Assembly: GCA_964427855.1 (NCBI GenBank)
Contig: CAYRVH010000084.1
Location: 1-8,553 of the forward strand
DNA: 8,553 nt
From: JAUPKT01 sp964427855
Lineage (GTDB): Bacteria; Desulfobacterota; Desulfomonilia; Desulfomonilales; Desulfomonilaceae
Direction: 5' to 3'
Below the pieces are notes generated by a model. It did not search any database and had not been told where the DNA came from. It saw only the letters and a program-made list of their open reading frames with translations. The translations under genes were made by a program, and so were the position numbers. Shown here one piece after another: positions 1-7,031 of this stretch (its first letter is position 1; each line of letters starts with the position of its first letter).

Positions 1-2
1 AG

Positions 3-536
3 GGCCTCAAAATCGAAATCAATGGAGAGCCATTTGTCATCGTCGATTTTTTGCATGTAAAACCAGGCAAGGGCGGGGCGTTTGTCCGCACCACCCTTAA
101 AAGTCTCACGACCGGCAATGTCTTGGAAAAGACTTTCCGGTCAGGCGAAAAAGTCGATAAACCCGACCTGGAAGAAAAGCAAATGCAATACCTCTATGAA
201 TCAGAGGGCGAATTTCACTTCATGGACAGTGAAACGTACGAACAGCTTTTTCTCCGGGCGGACCAACTTGGGGATGCCCGGAATTATCTGCAAGAAAATG
301 TGAACGTGACTGTGCTTTTTCACAATGGGAAGCCCATTGGTGTTGAGGCGCCGATTTTTGTAGAACTCTCGGTCACCTCCACAGAGCCGGGGGTGAGAGG
401 AGACACGGCCGGAGGCGCCACAAAACCTGCCGTGCTCGAAACCGGTATGACCGTCCAGGTGCCATTGTTCATTAACAAAGGTGATGTCCTGAAAATCGAT
501 ACCCGAACGGGCAAATATCTCGAACGTGTACGATAG
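3..536 (+). CDS. efp: Translation elongation factor P, 5'-truncated by the window edge
   Basis: EF-P binds between the ribosomal P and E sites and restores peptide-bond formation when ribosomes stall on consecutive prolines. The frame is open from base 3 and already reads as EF-P (GEPFVIVDF, then HVKPGKGGAFVR), so the gene starts upstream of the window. The in-frame TTG at 51 is not the start. About 177 residues are visible. The loop-tip lysine that is modified in many EF-Ps is codon 69-71; counting it as Lys34 leaves about 11 residues missing and a full length near the usual 188. The N-terminal KOW-like domain is followed by the OB domains, with MQYLYESEGEFHFMD and ETYEQ in the middle and the signature DTRTGKYLERV at the C-terminus, just before the TAG stop. 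The tip residue is Lys rather than Arg, so this is not the rhamnosylated Arg32 type. The modifying enzyme is not in the window. Identification is secure. Confidence 0.97.
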   Translation, partial: GLKIEINGEPFVIVDFLHVKPGKGGAFVRTTLKSLTTGNVLEKTFRSGEKVDKPDLEEKQMQYLYESEGEFHFMDSETYEQLFLRADQLGDARNYLQENVNVTVLFHNGKPIGVEAPIFVELSVTSTEPGVRGDTAGGATKPAVLETGMTVQVPLFINKGDVLKIDTRTGKYLERVR

Positions 537-582
537 GGTCTCCAAACTTTTTCGTTTTTGACGGCAGCAAAGGCAAAGTTGT

Positions 583-2324
583 ATGAATTCATTCGGGTTA
601 GTGGTGAGAGATGACCAGACGTTCCTCAGCAAGGTCGTCAATTTGGGCATGGAGCAGGGGACTTTCACCAGAGATAGAGCGGATGAGATCATACGCATAT
701 CCGTTGCCATGGCGAATAAGTACGTTCTAGACAAGGAGATCGACTTCAGATCAGAAGACGAGCTTGCCAAGGTACAGGAGACCATCCTACAGCTCATAGG
801 CATTGGACTCCACATCAAGAGTCGAGGGAACATTGAAGAGGGCGTCAACCTCCTCATGGCCACCTCCCCTGTAGCCCTGTTTCGCCTGGCATACACACGT
901 ATAGAAAAGCTGCGCAGCCGTTGGCAGCAGCTTCTGCTCAACCACAGAATTGAAATTTTTGTAAGTCCAGAGGAATTTCATTGTCTGAGCGACATTACGT
1001 GTCAGCGATTAGCCGAACTAAGCATTTTTAACGAGACAGAACTCTACACCATCACGTCCACGACCCTCGGAGATGAACTTTTCAGCACTTTGGAGACCCT
1101 GGAATACTACGAATCCGAACTGGCGCGATACGAATTTATCCTCAAACTTAAAGACACTCTCCCATTCAAACTGCTCAATCGATCACCGCATGTGCGGGCG
1201 GAAAACCTCGCTGAGATAGATTCCATCAGGGAAGCGCTCTGCAACACCCTTGTGATATCCAGCTACCTGAACGGCCGGGATCCGGTCTCCTTGTCGATGC
1301 AAGAGGTAAAAGATTTCCTTGCGAGACTCGAAGAGATGGACGTATCGGATATGCTTCCAGAAGAGTTGGANNNNNNNNNNNNNNNNNNNNNCTTGATGTG
1401 ATACAAGAGCTGGGCGACGGCCTCGAGGAAAAAGAAGTCTCCCTGCTCACGCGGGAAATTCTTCGTAGTTTCCAAAAATTACTCGACACAATAAACAGTG
1501 AATGGGATGCGACTAATCTGCAGTCGGAAACCTTCCTTTTCAAGAGATGGAGTCGTATGGTTATTCTCTCCGATGCGCCTGACCAATTGGAGAGAATTCT
1601 TAGGGCCGCAGGGGATCTCGATGAATTCGATTTTGAGGTATTGATCAGCCAGCTCCTCAGCCGCCCTGACAGCGAGGCCCCTATAATACTGGACCGCATC
1701 CCTTGGGAGAAAGTCCCCCCTCATCAGGTTGTGAGGCTTTTTCACGAGTCCGAGCGACTCCAAATACTCTGTGCGCCCAAAATCCAGTTTGAGCCTTTCA
1801 CGCCTGGTGATCTTATAGAGCTTTTGGAGGGGTTGGATGCTCGGGTCATAGCCCTTATGCAGCCTGCGCTCGCCAAAGCATTGCCAACCATGCAGTTTTC
1901 CCTTGATGAATTGGCGTCTCTGGTGGAGATCCTCCCCGCCAATGGCATGGAACTCCTCAAGGCTGTCAGCCCCCCTGAAGAGTACGATGCGAAACGCATT
2001 ACACGAGAGTTCAGAGAGGGGAACGAAAAGATTCGGAAGGCGCTCTTCTACGCAGTGCTGGGGACCGATTTCTTTCCTGACTTGTTTATCGAAGCCTGGT
2101 CCATGGATCCTAGTTTGGTAAAAAAGCTGACAAAGCATATACCTGCTTCTCAAATTGGCCAAGTGTTCTTCGAGGCTTGCGGGCGATGCGCTCCAAAGAT
2201 AATCCCTAAGGCTGACAAAGGACAAAGTACGCTCAACTTTCCATCAGACGCGCTGAACGCCTTTTACAGGTCTCTGCCAGCCAAAAAAAAGAAGGCGGCG
2301 CTCCATTTCTTTGGTGTGAGCTGA
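583..2324 (+). CDS. Conserved-looking protein of unknown function, about 580 residues, interrupted by a sequence gap
   Basis: I do not recognise a named family. The first part (ATG 583 to the Ns at 1371, 262 complete codons) is soluble and helix-rich, with many charged residues and several cysteines. It contains the segments QLIGIGLHIKSRGNIEEGVN and LNGRDPVSLSMQEVKDFL. The second part (1392-2324, 310 residues) is in a different frame. It is also helical and leucine-rich, has no membrane segment or signal peptide, and ends in a lysine-rich tail (AKKKKAALHFFGVS). AAAGG about 8 nt upstream is a modest ribosome binding site for ATG 583. I treat both parts as one gene because frame 3 is open right from the end of the Ns and similar helical composition continues. 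For one uninterrupted gene the true gap must be 1 modulo 3 in length. Alternatives are two genes, the second starting at GTG 1398 or within the gap, or a real frameshift. It lies 46 bp after efp with no evident terminator, so co-transcription is plausible. Confidence 0.6.
1371..1391. other. Run of 21 Ns (assembly gap or masked bases)
   Basis: Twenty-one undetermined bases lie inside the unknown gene. The upstream reading frame hits TGA at 1399-1401 straight after the Ns. The downstream frame is open from 1392 to the TAG-free end at 2324. The length shown is therefore incompatible with a single uninterrupted reading frame and is probably a placeholder. Confidence 0.95.
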
Positions 2325-2421
2325 CGTCCGCAGGGCGCGCGGCCCACAGCTTCGCAGCGTTGAAAACGGCTTGGATAAAAACAGGGCGACCCATCCCTGA
2401 TCTTTGTCGTGAGAGAAAAAT

Positions 2422-4089
2422 ATGGCAGCCGGGCTTTGTTGGCCAGCCGACAGCGTGGGTGAAACAGACGCCAGCCGGGCATCCCTGGGCTTGATCCTCT
2501 TTTCCATCGTGCTCGCCTGCGTTCTCGCCTATGGCCCTATGTTGGTGCAGTTCTTTACCGGCACGGACACCATCACGCTGATTCAAACAAGCAGAATCAA
2601 CCATGTGGAAGACGTCCGACGCATAATCGCCGAACCATTGATGGCCGGAAGCGACTTCCTTCAAGTAGCAAAGTTTTATAGGCCCCTTTCCTCCATATCG
2701 TACAGCATAGACTATTGGTTATGGGGCATGAATCCCGCTGGCTTTCACTTCACGAATCTCCTCCTGCACACCCTCACCTGTATATTTACGTTCGTGATGA
2801 TAAGATCTTTCTTTGGTCTTCATCCCTGGTCCGCTGGTATGGGGGCGATAACCTTTGCCCTGCATCCCATTCTGGTGGAAACAGTACCCTCCCTCGACCG
2901 CAGACACGACATCATGGCAGGGCTATTTATAGTTCTTTGCGTGATCTTCTGCGCCAAGTTTCTTGCCTCTCTGAGCCAGAAACGGAGGTACCTTTGGGCC
3001 TCGGTCGCGTGTCAGATCGGAGCTATGGCGAGCAAGGAAACGGCCTTCTTTCTCCCGGCCTTATTATTGGTTCTCGTCGTATTGTTTGTCCGACCAGAAG
3101 GGGGGATATCTCGCCTTAGAGTCGCTCTCCATGTATGGCGGCCATATGTGTTTGCAGCATTTTTATTCGTGCTGTGGCGGACATACGTCCTCGGCGGCGT
3201 GGGCGGATACATAGCCGCAAATCATCCTCCATGGGCAAACAAAGAACTCTATGTGCTCCAAATGGCTGCATCGTATCTCTATGACCTGCTTAGTCCGATT
3301 GACAGCATGTGGCAGCCGTTCCTCAACACGACTCTCAGTATAGCTTTTTTGGGAGCGGTGCTCGCCATCCTGCCGCTCGCCACGGAATACCTCTACGCTC
3401 ACGGCATCAAGTCGGCGCGACATTCAGATACTTGCCCTTTGTATCGAATTCGGATTTTCTTCCTGTGTTGGCTGCTTATGCCTCTGACTATTTACGCTTT
3501 TACGTTGACGTTCGGTCATAGGGGGATGTATATCCCTACTATTGCGTTGAGCTGTCTGCTTGCACTGAATTTCCAAGGTGTGTCACCCCGTATTCCAAAG
3601 GCTCATTCGTTTTGGAACGCAGTGGCCGCCTCCTGGGACGCTCGTCTTGTTCTGGCTATGTTGCCTAAAGCGACGGCGGTGGTTGCCAGTGTGTGTGTGG
3701 TATGTCTGATGATCCGGTATTCGCCCGTAGTCTGCAGCTACGGCGCCTGGCAGGCAAGCGCCCAGTTGAGCTCCAACCTATTGCGACAATTCTTGATTTC
3801 CGCCTCAATTTTACCCAACAAGGGTTGCGTCTTCGTCAATCAGGTGCCTGATTCTCTGGCAAATACGTCCGATGGAAGTCCACAGCCCAAAGAAGTAGCT
3901 TTCCCTCAAGGCTACAGTTTTACATCCTGGCTCAAACTCTATCTACCCCGAAGCCATGCCAAAGTGATCCTGGGCAAACGGTCGAAACCAAAAAACTTCT
4001 CTGATGTCCTTAGGCTCAGCAACTGCCTGTGGACCAAGAGGACTCTCGTCGTGTTTGTGTCGATAGGAAGACCACACAAGACGAGGTAG
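2422..4089 (+). CDS. Multi-pass membrane protein, probable GT-C-fold glycosyltransferase (TMTC/PMT-related, no TPR repeats)
   Basis: The predicted protein has 555 residues and about ten hydrophobic segments: roughly 21-45, 108-130, 138-156, 163-183, 206-224, 237-256, 303-322, 344-362, 368-385 and 417-432. It follows the sequence pattern of bacterial proteins related to TMTC/PMT mannosyltransferases. The elements are FYRPLSS at 85-91, DYWLWGMNPAGFHFTNLLLH at 97-116, ALHPILVETV at 146-155 followed by RRHD at 160-163, ASKETA at 203-208, and FGHRGMYIP at 364-372 in place of the usual ERY-type motif. Known relatives move sugars from polyprenyl-phosphate carriers onto extracytoplasmic acceptors; that activity here is inferred. 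Unlike TMTC proteins it has no C-terminal TPR array, only a soluble tail of about 120 residues. The expected first-loop acidic site is reduced to a single Asp in GTDT (47-50). GTGAGAG upstream supports ATG 2422. It lies 97 bp after the unknown gene and 4 bp before the next one. Confidence 0.7.
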   Translation: MAAGLCWPADSVGETDASRASLGLILFSIVLACVLAYGPMLVQFFTGTDTITLIQTSRINHVEDVRRIIAEPLMAGSDFLQVAKFYRPLSSISYSIDYWLWGMNPAGFHFTNLLLHTLTCIFTFVMIRSFFGLHPWSAGMGAITFALHPILVETVPSLDRRHDIMAGLFIVLCVIFCAKFLASLSQKRRYLWASVACQIGAMASKETAFFLPALLLVLVVLFVRPEGGISRLRVALHVWRPYVFAAFLFVLWRTYVLGGVGGYIAANHPPWANKELYVLQMAASYLYDLLSPIDSMWQPFLNTTLSIAFLGAVLAILPLATEYLYAHGIKSARHSDTCPLYRIRIFFLCWLLMPLTIYAFTLTFGHRGMYIPTIALSCLLALNFQGVSPRIPKAHSFWNAVAASWDARLVLAMLPKATAVVASVCVVCLMIRYSPVVCSYGAWQASAQLSSNLLRQFLISASILPNKGCVFVNQVPDSLANTSDGSPQPKEVAFPQGYSFTSWLKLYLPRSHAKVILGKRSKPKNFSDVLRLSNCLWTKRTLVVFVSIGRPHKTR

Positions 4090-4096
4090 AGCCATG
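4082..4096 (+). promoter_or_regulatory. Ribosome binding site overlapping the upstream stop codon
   Basis: GAGGTAG contains the TAG stop of the first membrane protein and lies about 5 nt before ATG 4094. This decides the start of the second membrane protein and suggests translational coupling of the pair. Confidence 0.6.
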
Positions 4097-6133
4097 AGCG
4101 CAATGCTCAGTCGCAGTGATACAACCTCTGAACCTTTTGCTCCCCGACGAGCCCTGCTTCTGGGGATTGCCGCACTCATCTTCAACGCATTATGCCTGCT
4201 GCCGCTCATGAATACACCTTTTCTCGGAGATGACTCCTGGTGCGAATCGACTATCAGGGGTTTTACGGAACTCACCGACATGAGCCTGGGGCAGTTGTGG
4301 TGGGCTGTCGAAAAGGACTACATCAAAGGGGGGCGATGGTATCCTCTCGTCGCATACTATTATCCTCTCTTCTTTTTCGTGACCCGGGAATCTTACAAAG
4401 CACTTGTCATCGGGCTGATTCTGTTAAACGTCTTGCAGTTTGGGGCCCTTGTAAAGGGCATCACTCGCTCTGCGTCAATGGCGGTCATAGCCATGCTTAT
4501 GCCGCCGCTCTTCTTCCAATTGCGTCTCTACCACGACCCGATTCTCTCATATTACGGTCTCATGCAGGTGGAGACGGCGTTCATCTTTGGCTCTCTGTCC
4601 TACTTTCTCACATACCTCCGTACCGACAAACCAGCTTGGCTCATAGGAAGCGCTGCCCTGTACGGCCTCAATCTTCTTACCTACGAAGCCTTCTACGGGG
4701 TACTGGGAGCCTATGTGGTGTTGGCCTACCATCATCAATGGGGGAGATCGGGTTTTACGAAAATGACCAAAACCCTCGCACCTTTCATTGCGCTGGCAAC
4801 GGTAAATCTCCTCGTGATGATTGCGCTGAGGGCCATGGCTCACGTGAAGTACCAAGGCAATCAGTTGCACCTTGACCCATGGGTGTGGGGAGCGACGCTC
4901 ACCAAACAAGCAATTGGCGCGCTTCCCTTGAGCTATTTTGCGGCGTATCATAAAAGCCTCGGGTCGATCTCTGCGGCGCTGTCTTCGACTGATCTGTTCT
5001 TCACATGCATTGCGTCGGCTGCATTGTGTGTGGGAGCGTGGCGCTGGTTCAGGGGAAACGAGCGCGCCGACGCCCCGTCAGAAGAGCTCAGAGCCATGGC
5101 CCTCCTGGGAATTGTACTTTGGCTCATGCCCTGCGTCATTGTCTCAGGGGCTGCGAAATACCAGCAAGAGTTGAAATGGGGGTTGGCATATCTGCCTGTG
5201 TATGTTTCCTATTTCGGGGTCATTATGTTGTTCTTAGCTGCGCTCAAATTTCTCAGCCAACGGCTCAAACCTCTCCCCGGCCTTAGAAGCGCTTGCTCCT
5301 TTGGATTGGCAGCCTTGATAGCTGCCGTATTCGCGCTTAACCACATGACCAATCTGTCTGTAATAGACGCCTACCGTAATGCCGAGTTGCAGCCGCGGCA
5401 GCTTGTAGAAAGAGCGTTAAAAAATGATCTCTTTCGATCTGTGCCGACAGGAGCCTACGTGATCTGCGATCTTCCCATAAGACCTTGGGACACGCCCGCT
5501 TTTTACAAGATGCACTCCGGTCGCAGCGTCCAGATTGTACGGGTGGGGGGCCTTGACTTGGATGATCAACTCGGTAATTTGCACATACACACTGCGTTTA
5601 GTTGGTCAAGCGAGGGACACGACACACAACACGCCTTTGATTTTGAGACAAAAAAGGGGCCGAGGCCGGTGTTTGCAGGATACACGCCTCAGTTCAACGG
5701 TTGTCAGGCCCCAGCGCTCCAATTACAGAAAACCTCGGCGGTGACCTGGACGCCCCCAGACGTATTCCTGTTGACATACTCGTCTCGGAACGACGGTCTC
5801 GGAATCGTGGTCCTCGGTAGGGTGAAAAAGTTGAAGGCAGACACTGAGCAGGTGATCACTGCAGCGGCCACCAACCTTGCTGTATTCGTGCAATGGAGCA
5901 AAGCAACCCCCGCTGAAAAACTTAAGGTATGCGCCCAGCTAGTGAACCTCCGCACCTTGGAGCCTGGCCCTTGGTTCGTAGTTGACGCGGTCAACCTAAA
6001 GTATGCCGTGAAAAATTCATCGGAGATCCTCTTTACCTTGGAGTCAAAGCAGCCGGAATACGGTATTGAACCACGGTCGGTGTCGTTGGCGTCGCCGTGC
6101 ACGGCTGAGCTTGCAACTGTGACGCCAAAATAG
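4094..6133 (+). CDS. Multi-pass membrane protein with GT-C-like acidic motif, probable glycosyltransferase with extracytoplasmic C-terminal domain
   Basis: The predicted protein has 679 residues. After a basic N-terminus comes a first membrane segment (about 19-39), then TPFLGDDSW (41-49) with adjacent Asp46 and Asp47 at the place where GT-C enzymes carry their catalytic or metal-binding acidic pair. GGRWYPL (79-85) follows in the same extracytoplasmic loop, an arrangement reminiscent of GtrII-type glucosyltransferases. Further hydrophobic segments lie roughly at 102-120, 125-143, 160-176, 181-210, 228-246, 300-317, 334-352, 366-385 and 399-416. Residues 420-679 form a large, mostly soluble C-terminal domain, presumably periplasmic, containing RPWDTPAFYKMHSGR. 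The gene starts 4 bp after the upstream stop, and its ribosome binding site GAGGTAG overlaps that stop codon, so coupled translation is likely. Sugar donor and acceptor are unknown. Membership of the GT-C superfamily is inferred from topology and the DD motif; a membrane protein of other function cannot be excluded. Confidence 0.65.
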   Translation: MSAMLSRSDTTSEPFAPRRALLLGIAALIFNALCLLPLMNTPFLGDDSWCESTIRGFTELTDMSLGQLWWAVEKDYIKGGRWYPLVAYYYPLFFFVTRESYKALVIGLILLNVLQFGALVKGITRSASMAVIAMLMPPLFFQLRLYHDPILSYYGLMQVETAFIFGSLSYFLTYLRTDKPAWLIGSAALYGLNLLTYEAFYGVLGAYVVLAYHHQWGRSGFTKMTKTLAPFIALATVNLLVMIALRAMAHVKYQGNQLHLDPWVWGATLTKQAIGALPLSYFAAYHKSLGSISAALSSTDLFFTCIASAALCVGAWRWFRGNERADAPSEELRAMALLGIVLWLMPCVIVSGAAKYQQELKWGLAYLPVYVSYFGVIMLFLAALKFLSQRLKPLPGLRSACSFGLAALIAAVFALNHMTNLSVIDAYRNAELQPRQLVERALKNDLFRSVPTGAYVICDLPIRPWDTPAFYKMHSGRSVQIVRVGGLDLDDQLGNLHIHTAFSWSSEGHDTQHAFDFETKKGPRPVFAGYTPQFNGCQAPALQLQKTSAVTWTPPDVFLLTYSSRNDGLGIVVLGRVKKLKADTEQVITAAATNLAVFVQWSKATPAEKLKVCAQLVNLRTLEPGPWFVVDAVNLKYAVKNSSEILFTLESKQPEYGIEPRSVSLASPCTAELATVTPK

Positions 6134-6324
6134 TGTGTAGCGGTTCTGGGAATTATAACTCTTCTCAAAAGAAACCACGACACAGCCACATGTCAGCTTA
6201 TCATTCGCATCAAAATGGGAATCCAGAAAACTCATCATGGTCAACACTTTCTTGAGGATGACGTGATGGAACACGCGGGCAATTCGTGATTAATTTGGAA
6301 AATTCCTATGATTGCCAGTGGCGT

Positions 6325-6389
6325 GACATGGCCGTCTGTTCGAGGGATTCTCGGAAATACTCACGTATTCGAGGACGTGGCCGTCTGTT
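6325..6389. repeat. Direct repeat of 16 bp, two copies 49 bp apart
   Basis: GACATGGCCGTCTGTT at 6325-6340 recurs as GACGTGGCCGTCTGTT at 6374-6389 with one mismatch; the inner 12 bp TGGCCGTCTGTT are identical. The second copy overlaps the left arm and loop of the hairpin at 6371-6403. Confidence 0.75.
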
Positions 6390-6403
6390 GGACCACGTTC
6401 CTC
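6371..6403. repeat. Inverted repeat with 10-bp arms
   Basis: GAGGACGTGG (6371-6380) is complementary to CCACGTTCCTC (6393-6403) with one bulged T, leaving a 12-nt loop. No T-tract follows, so it does not look like an intrinsic terminator. It lies directly before the repeat-like element at 6407-6460. Confidence 0.6.
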
Positions 6404-6406
6404 CCT

Positions 6407-6460
6407 GTCATTCCAGCGAAGCGAGAAATCTTGACCCAGCGACCAAGATTTCTCAGTCGC
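6407..6460. repeat. Dispersed intergenic repeat-like hairpin
   Basis: The segment begins GTCATTCCAGCGAAGCGAGA. It contains a perfect 10-bp inverted repeat, GAGAAATCTT (6423-6432) and AAGATTTCTC (6445-6454), with a 12-nt loop. The outer GCGA (6416-6419) and TCGC (6457-6460) can also pair. The 'GTCATTC...AGCGAAGCGA...AATCT' wording matches a class of short palindromic intergenic repeats found in many copies in diverse bacterial genomes, often mistranslated as CHS(ER)SEA(R/K)NL. Copy number in this genome cannot be judged from one window. Confidence 0.65.
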
Positions 6461-6514
6461 ACGGCTCCTACGAAATAACAGACCAAGGCGAGGCAGGGGG
6501 GTTACCCACATATG

Positions 6515-6542
6515 TTGGTGACAATCATGATATCACTATAAA
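6515..6542 (+). promoter_or_regulatory. Weak promoter-like site covered by a dyad
   Basis: TTGGTG (6515-6520), a 16-bp spacer and TATAAA (6537-6542) form a weak sigma70-like arrangement. The spacer is centred on the perfect palindrome ATCATGAT (6524-6531), flanked by GTGA (6518-6521) and TCAC (6533-6536). The dyad could be an operator. The -35 match is poor, so the promoter call is tentative. Confidence 0.25.
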
Positions 6543-6633
6543 AATAATATACAAGGGGAGGGATACAAGCGAGTCATTTGAGACAAAAAGTAAAGATAAG
6601 TGCCCCGAACGGGTAGTACGCACAGATAAAAAG

Positions 6634-6662
6634 TTGACAATGCCCGATACAGGGCATATATG
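6634..6662 (+). promoter_or_regulatory. Sigma70-type promoter with a palindrome in the spacer
   Basis: An exact TTGACA (6634-6639) is followed by a 17-bp spacer and TATATG (6657-6662), four of six matches to the -10 consensus. Transcription would start near 6669 and run toward the radical SAM gene, leaving a leader of about 360 nt. Spacer and -10 edge contain the inverted repeat ATGCCC (6640-6645) and GGGCAT (6652-6657), separated by 6 bp. A protein bound there would block polymerase, so it is a reasonable operator candidate. Confidence 0.45.
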
Positions 6663-7031
6663 TTAAAGAGTAAAGGCAGTATGAAACGAGATCATCCCTG
6701 AGCTTTCGTAGCAAGCCGAGAGGCGGTCGCGGAAATGTGCTTTAGGGTGAGGCAAATCAAATGCAACTGGCGCCCGAGTGATCCTGACCACACGTGCGAC
6801 GGTGGTATGTGTCGTTTCGAGCCTGGAATTACATCCACGACCCTTTCTCAACGAGACTCAGGGATTCTCCACGGACGTAGTAACTGCTTCCCTTCCCAAG
6901 AAAAGACATTTCGAGCTATACGCGACGGTCCCCTAACGCTGGTGTTGAAGTCCTCTTGCGTTGCAAGCTGACAGATCTGGTTATGACGCAGCAAACCTTT
7001 TTTGGAAGTCGGATACGAGAGGAAGATCGAA

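Larger units (their letters stand above)
6134..7031. other. Noncoding stretch of about 0.9 kb between the membrane protein pair and the radical SAM gene
   Basis: Open frames here (for example 6286-6666 and 6735-6971 on +, 6848-7066 on -) lack ribosome binding sites, recognisable motifs and protein-like composition. The first also runs straight through a hairpin repeat. I see no gene. Bases 6134-6320 show nothing clear, not even a convincing terminator for the membrane protein pair. From 6325 onward there are a direct repeat, two hairpins, a dyad and promoter-like sequences, listed separately. The part around 6530-6640 is distinctly A/T-rich, as expected for a promoter region. Confidence 0.6.

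Noticed and set aside
201..941. Long minus-strand open frame (246 codons) across efp and the unknown gene
   Set aside because: It overlaps secure efp coding sequence, is rich in Arg/Ser/Cys as antisense frames are, and has no recognisable motif.
1479..2225. Minus-strand open frame of 248 codons
   Set aside because: It is fully antisense to the better-supported + strand gene and shows no domain.
4240..4875. Plus-strand open frame of 211 codons inside the second membrane protein
   Set aside because: Out-of-frame shadow; the membrane protein frame has regular hydrophobic segments and a ribosome binding site.
6286..6666. Open frame of 126 codons in the intergenic region
   Set aside because: It reads through the palindromic repeat (CHSSEARNL-type translation), lacks a ribosome binding site and ends inside the promoter.
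6735..6971. Cysteine-containing 78-codon frame upstream of the radical SAM gene, considered as a possible precursor peptide
   Set aside because: No good ribosome binding site, no leader/core pattern or repeated motif, and composition like noncoding translation.
6990..7003. T6 tract before the radical SAM start as an intrinsic terminator
   Set aside because: The only stem directly before it is GGTT/AACC with an 11-nt loop, too weak to call; kept only as a speculative attenuator.
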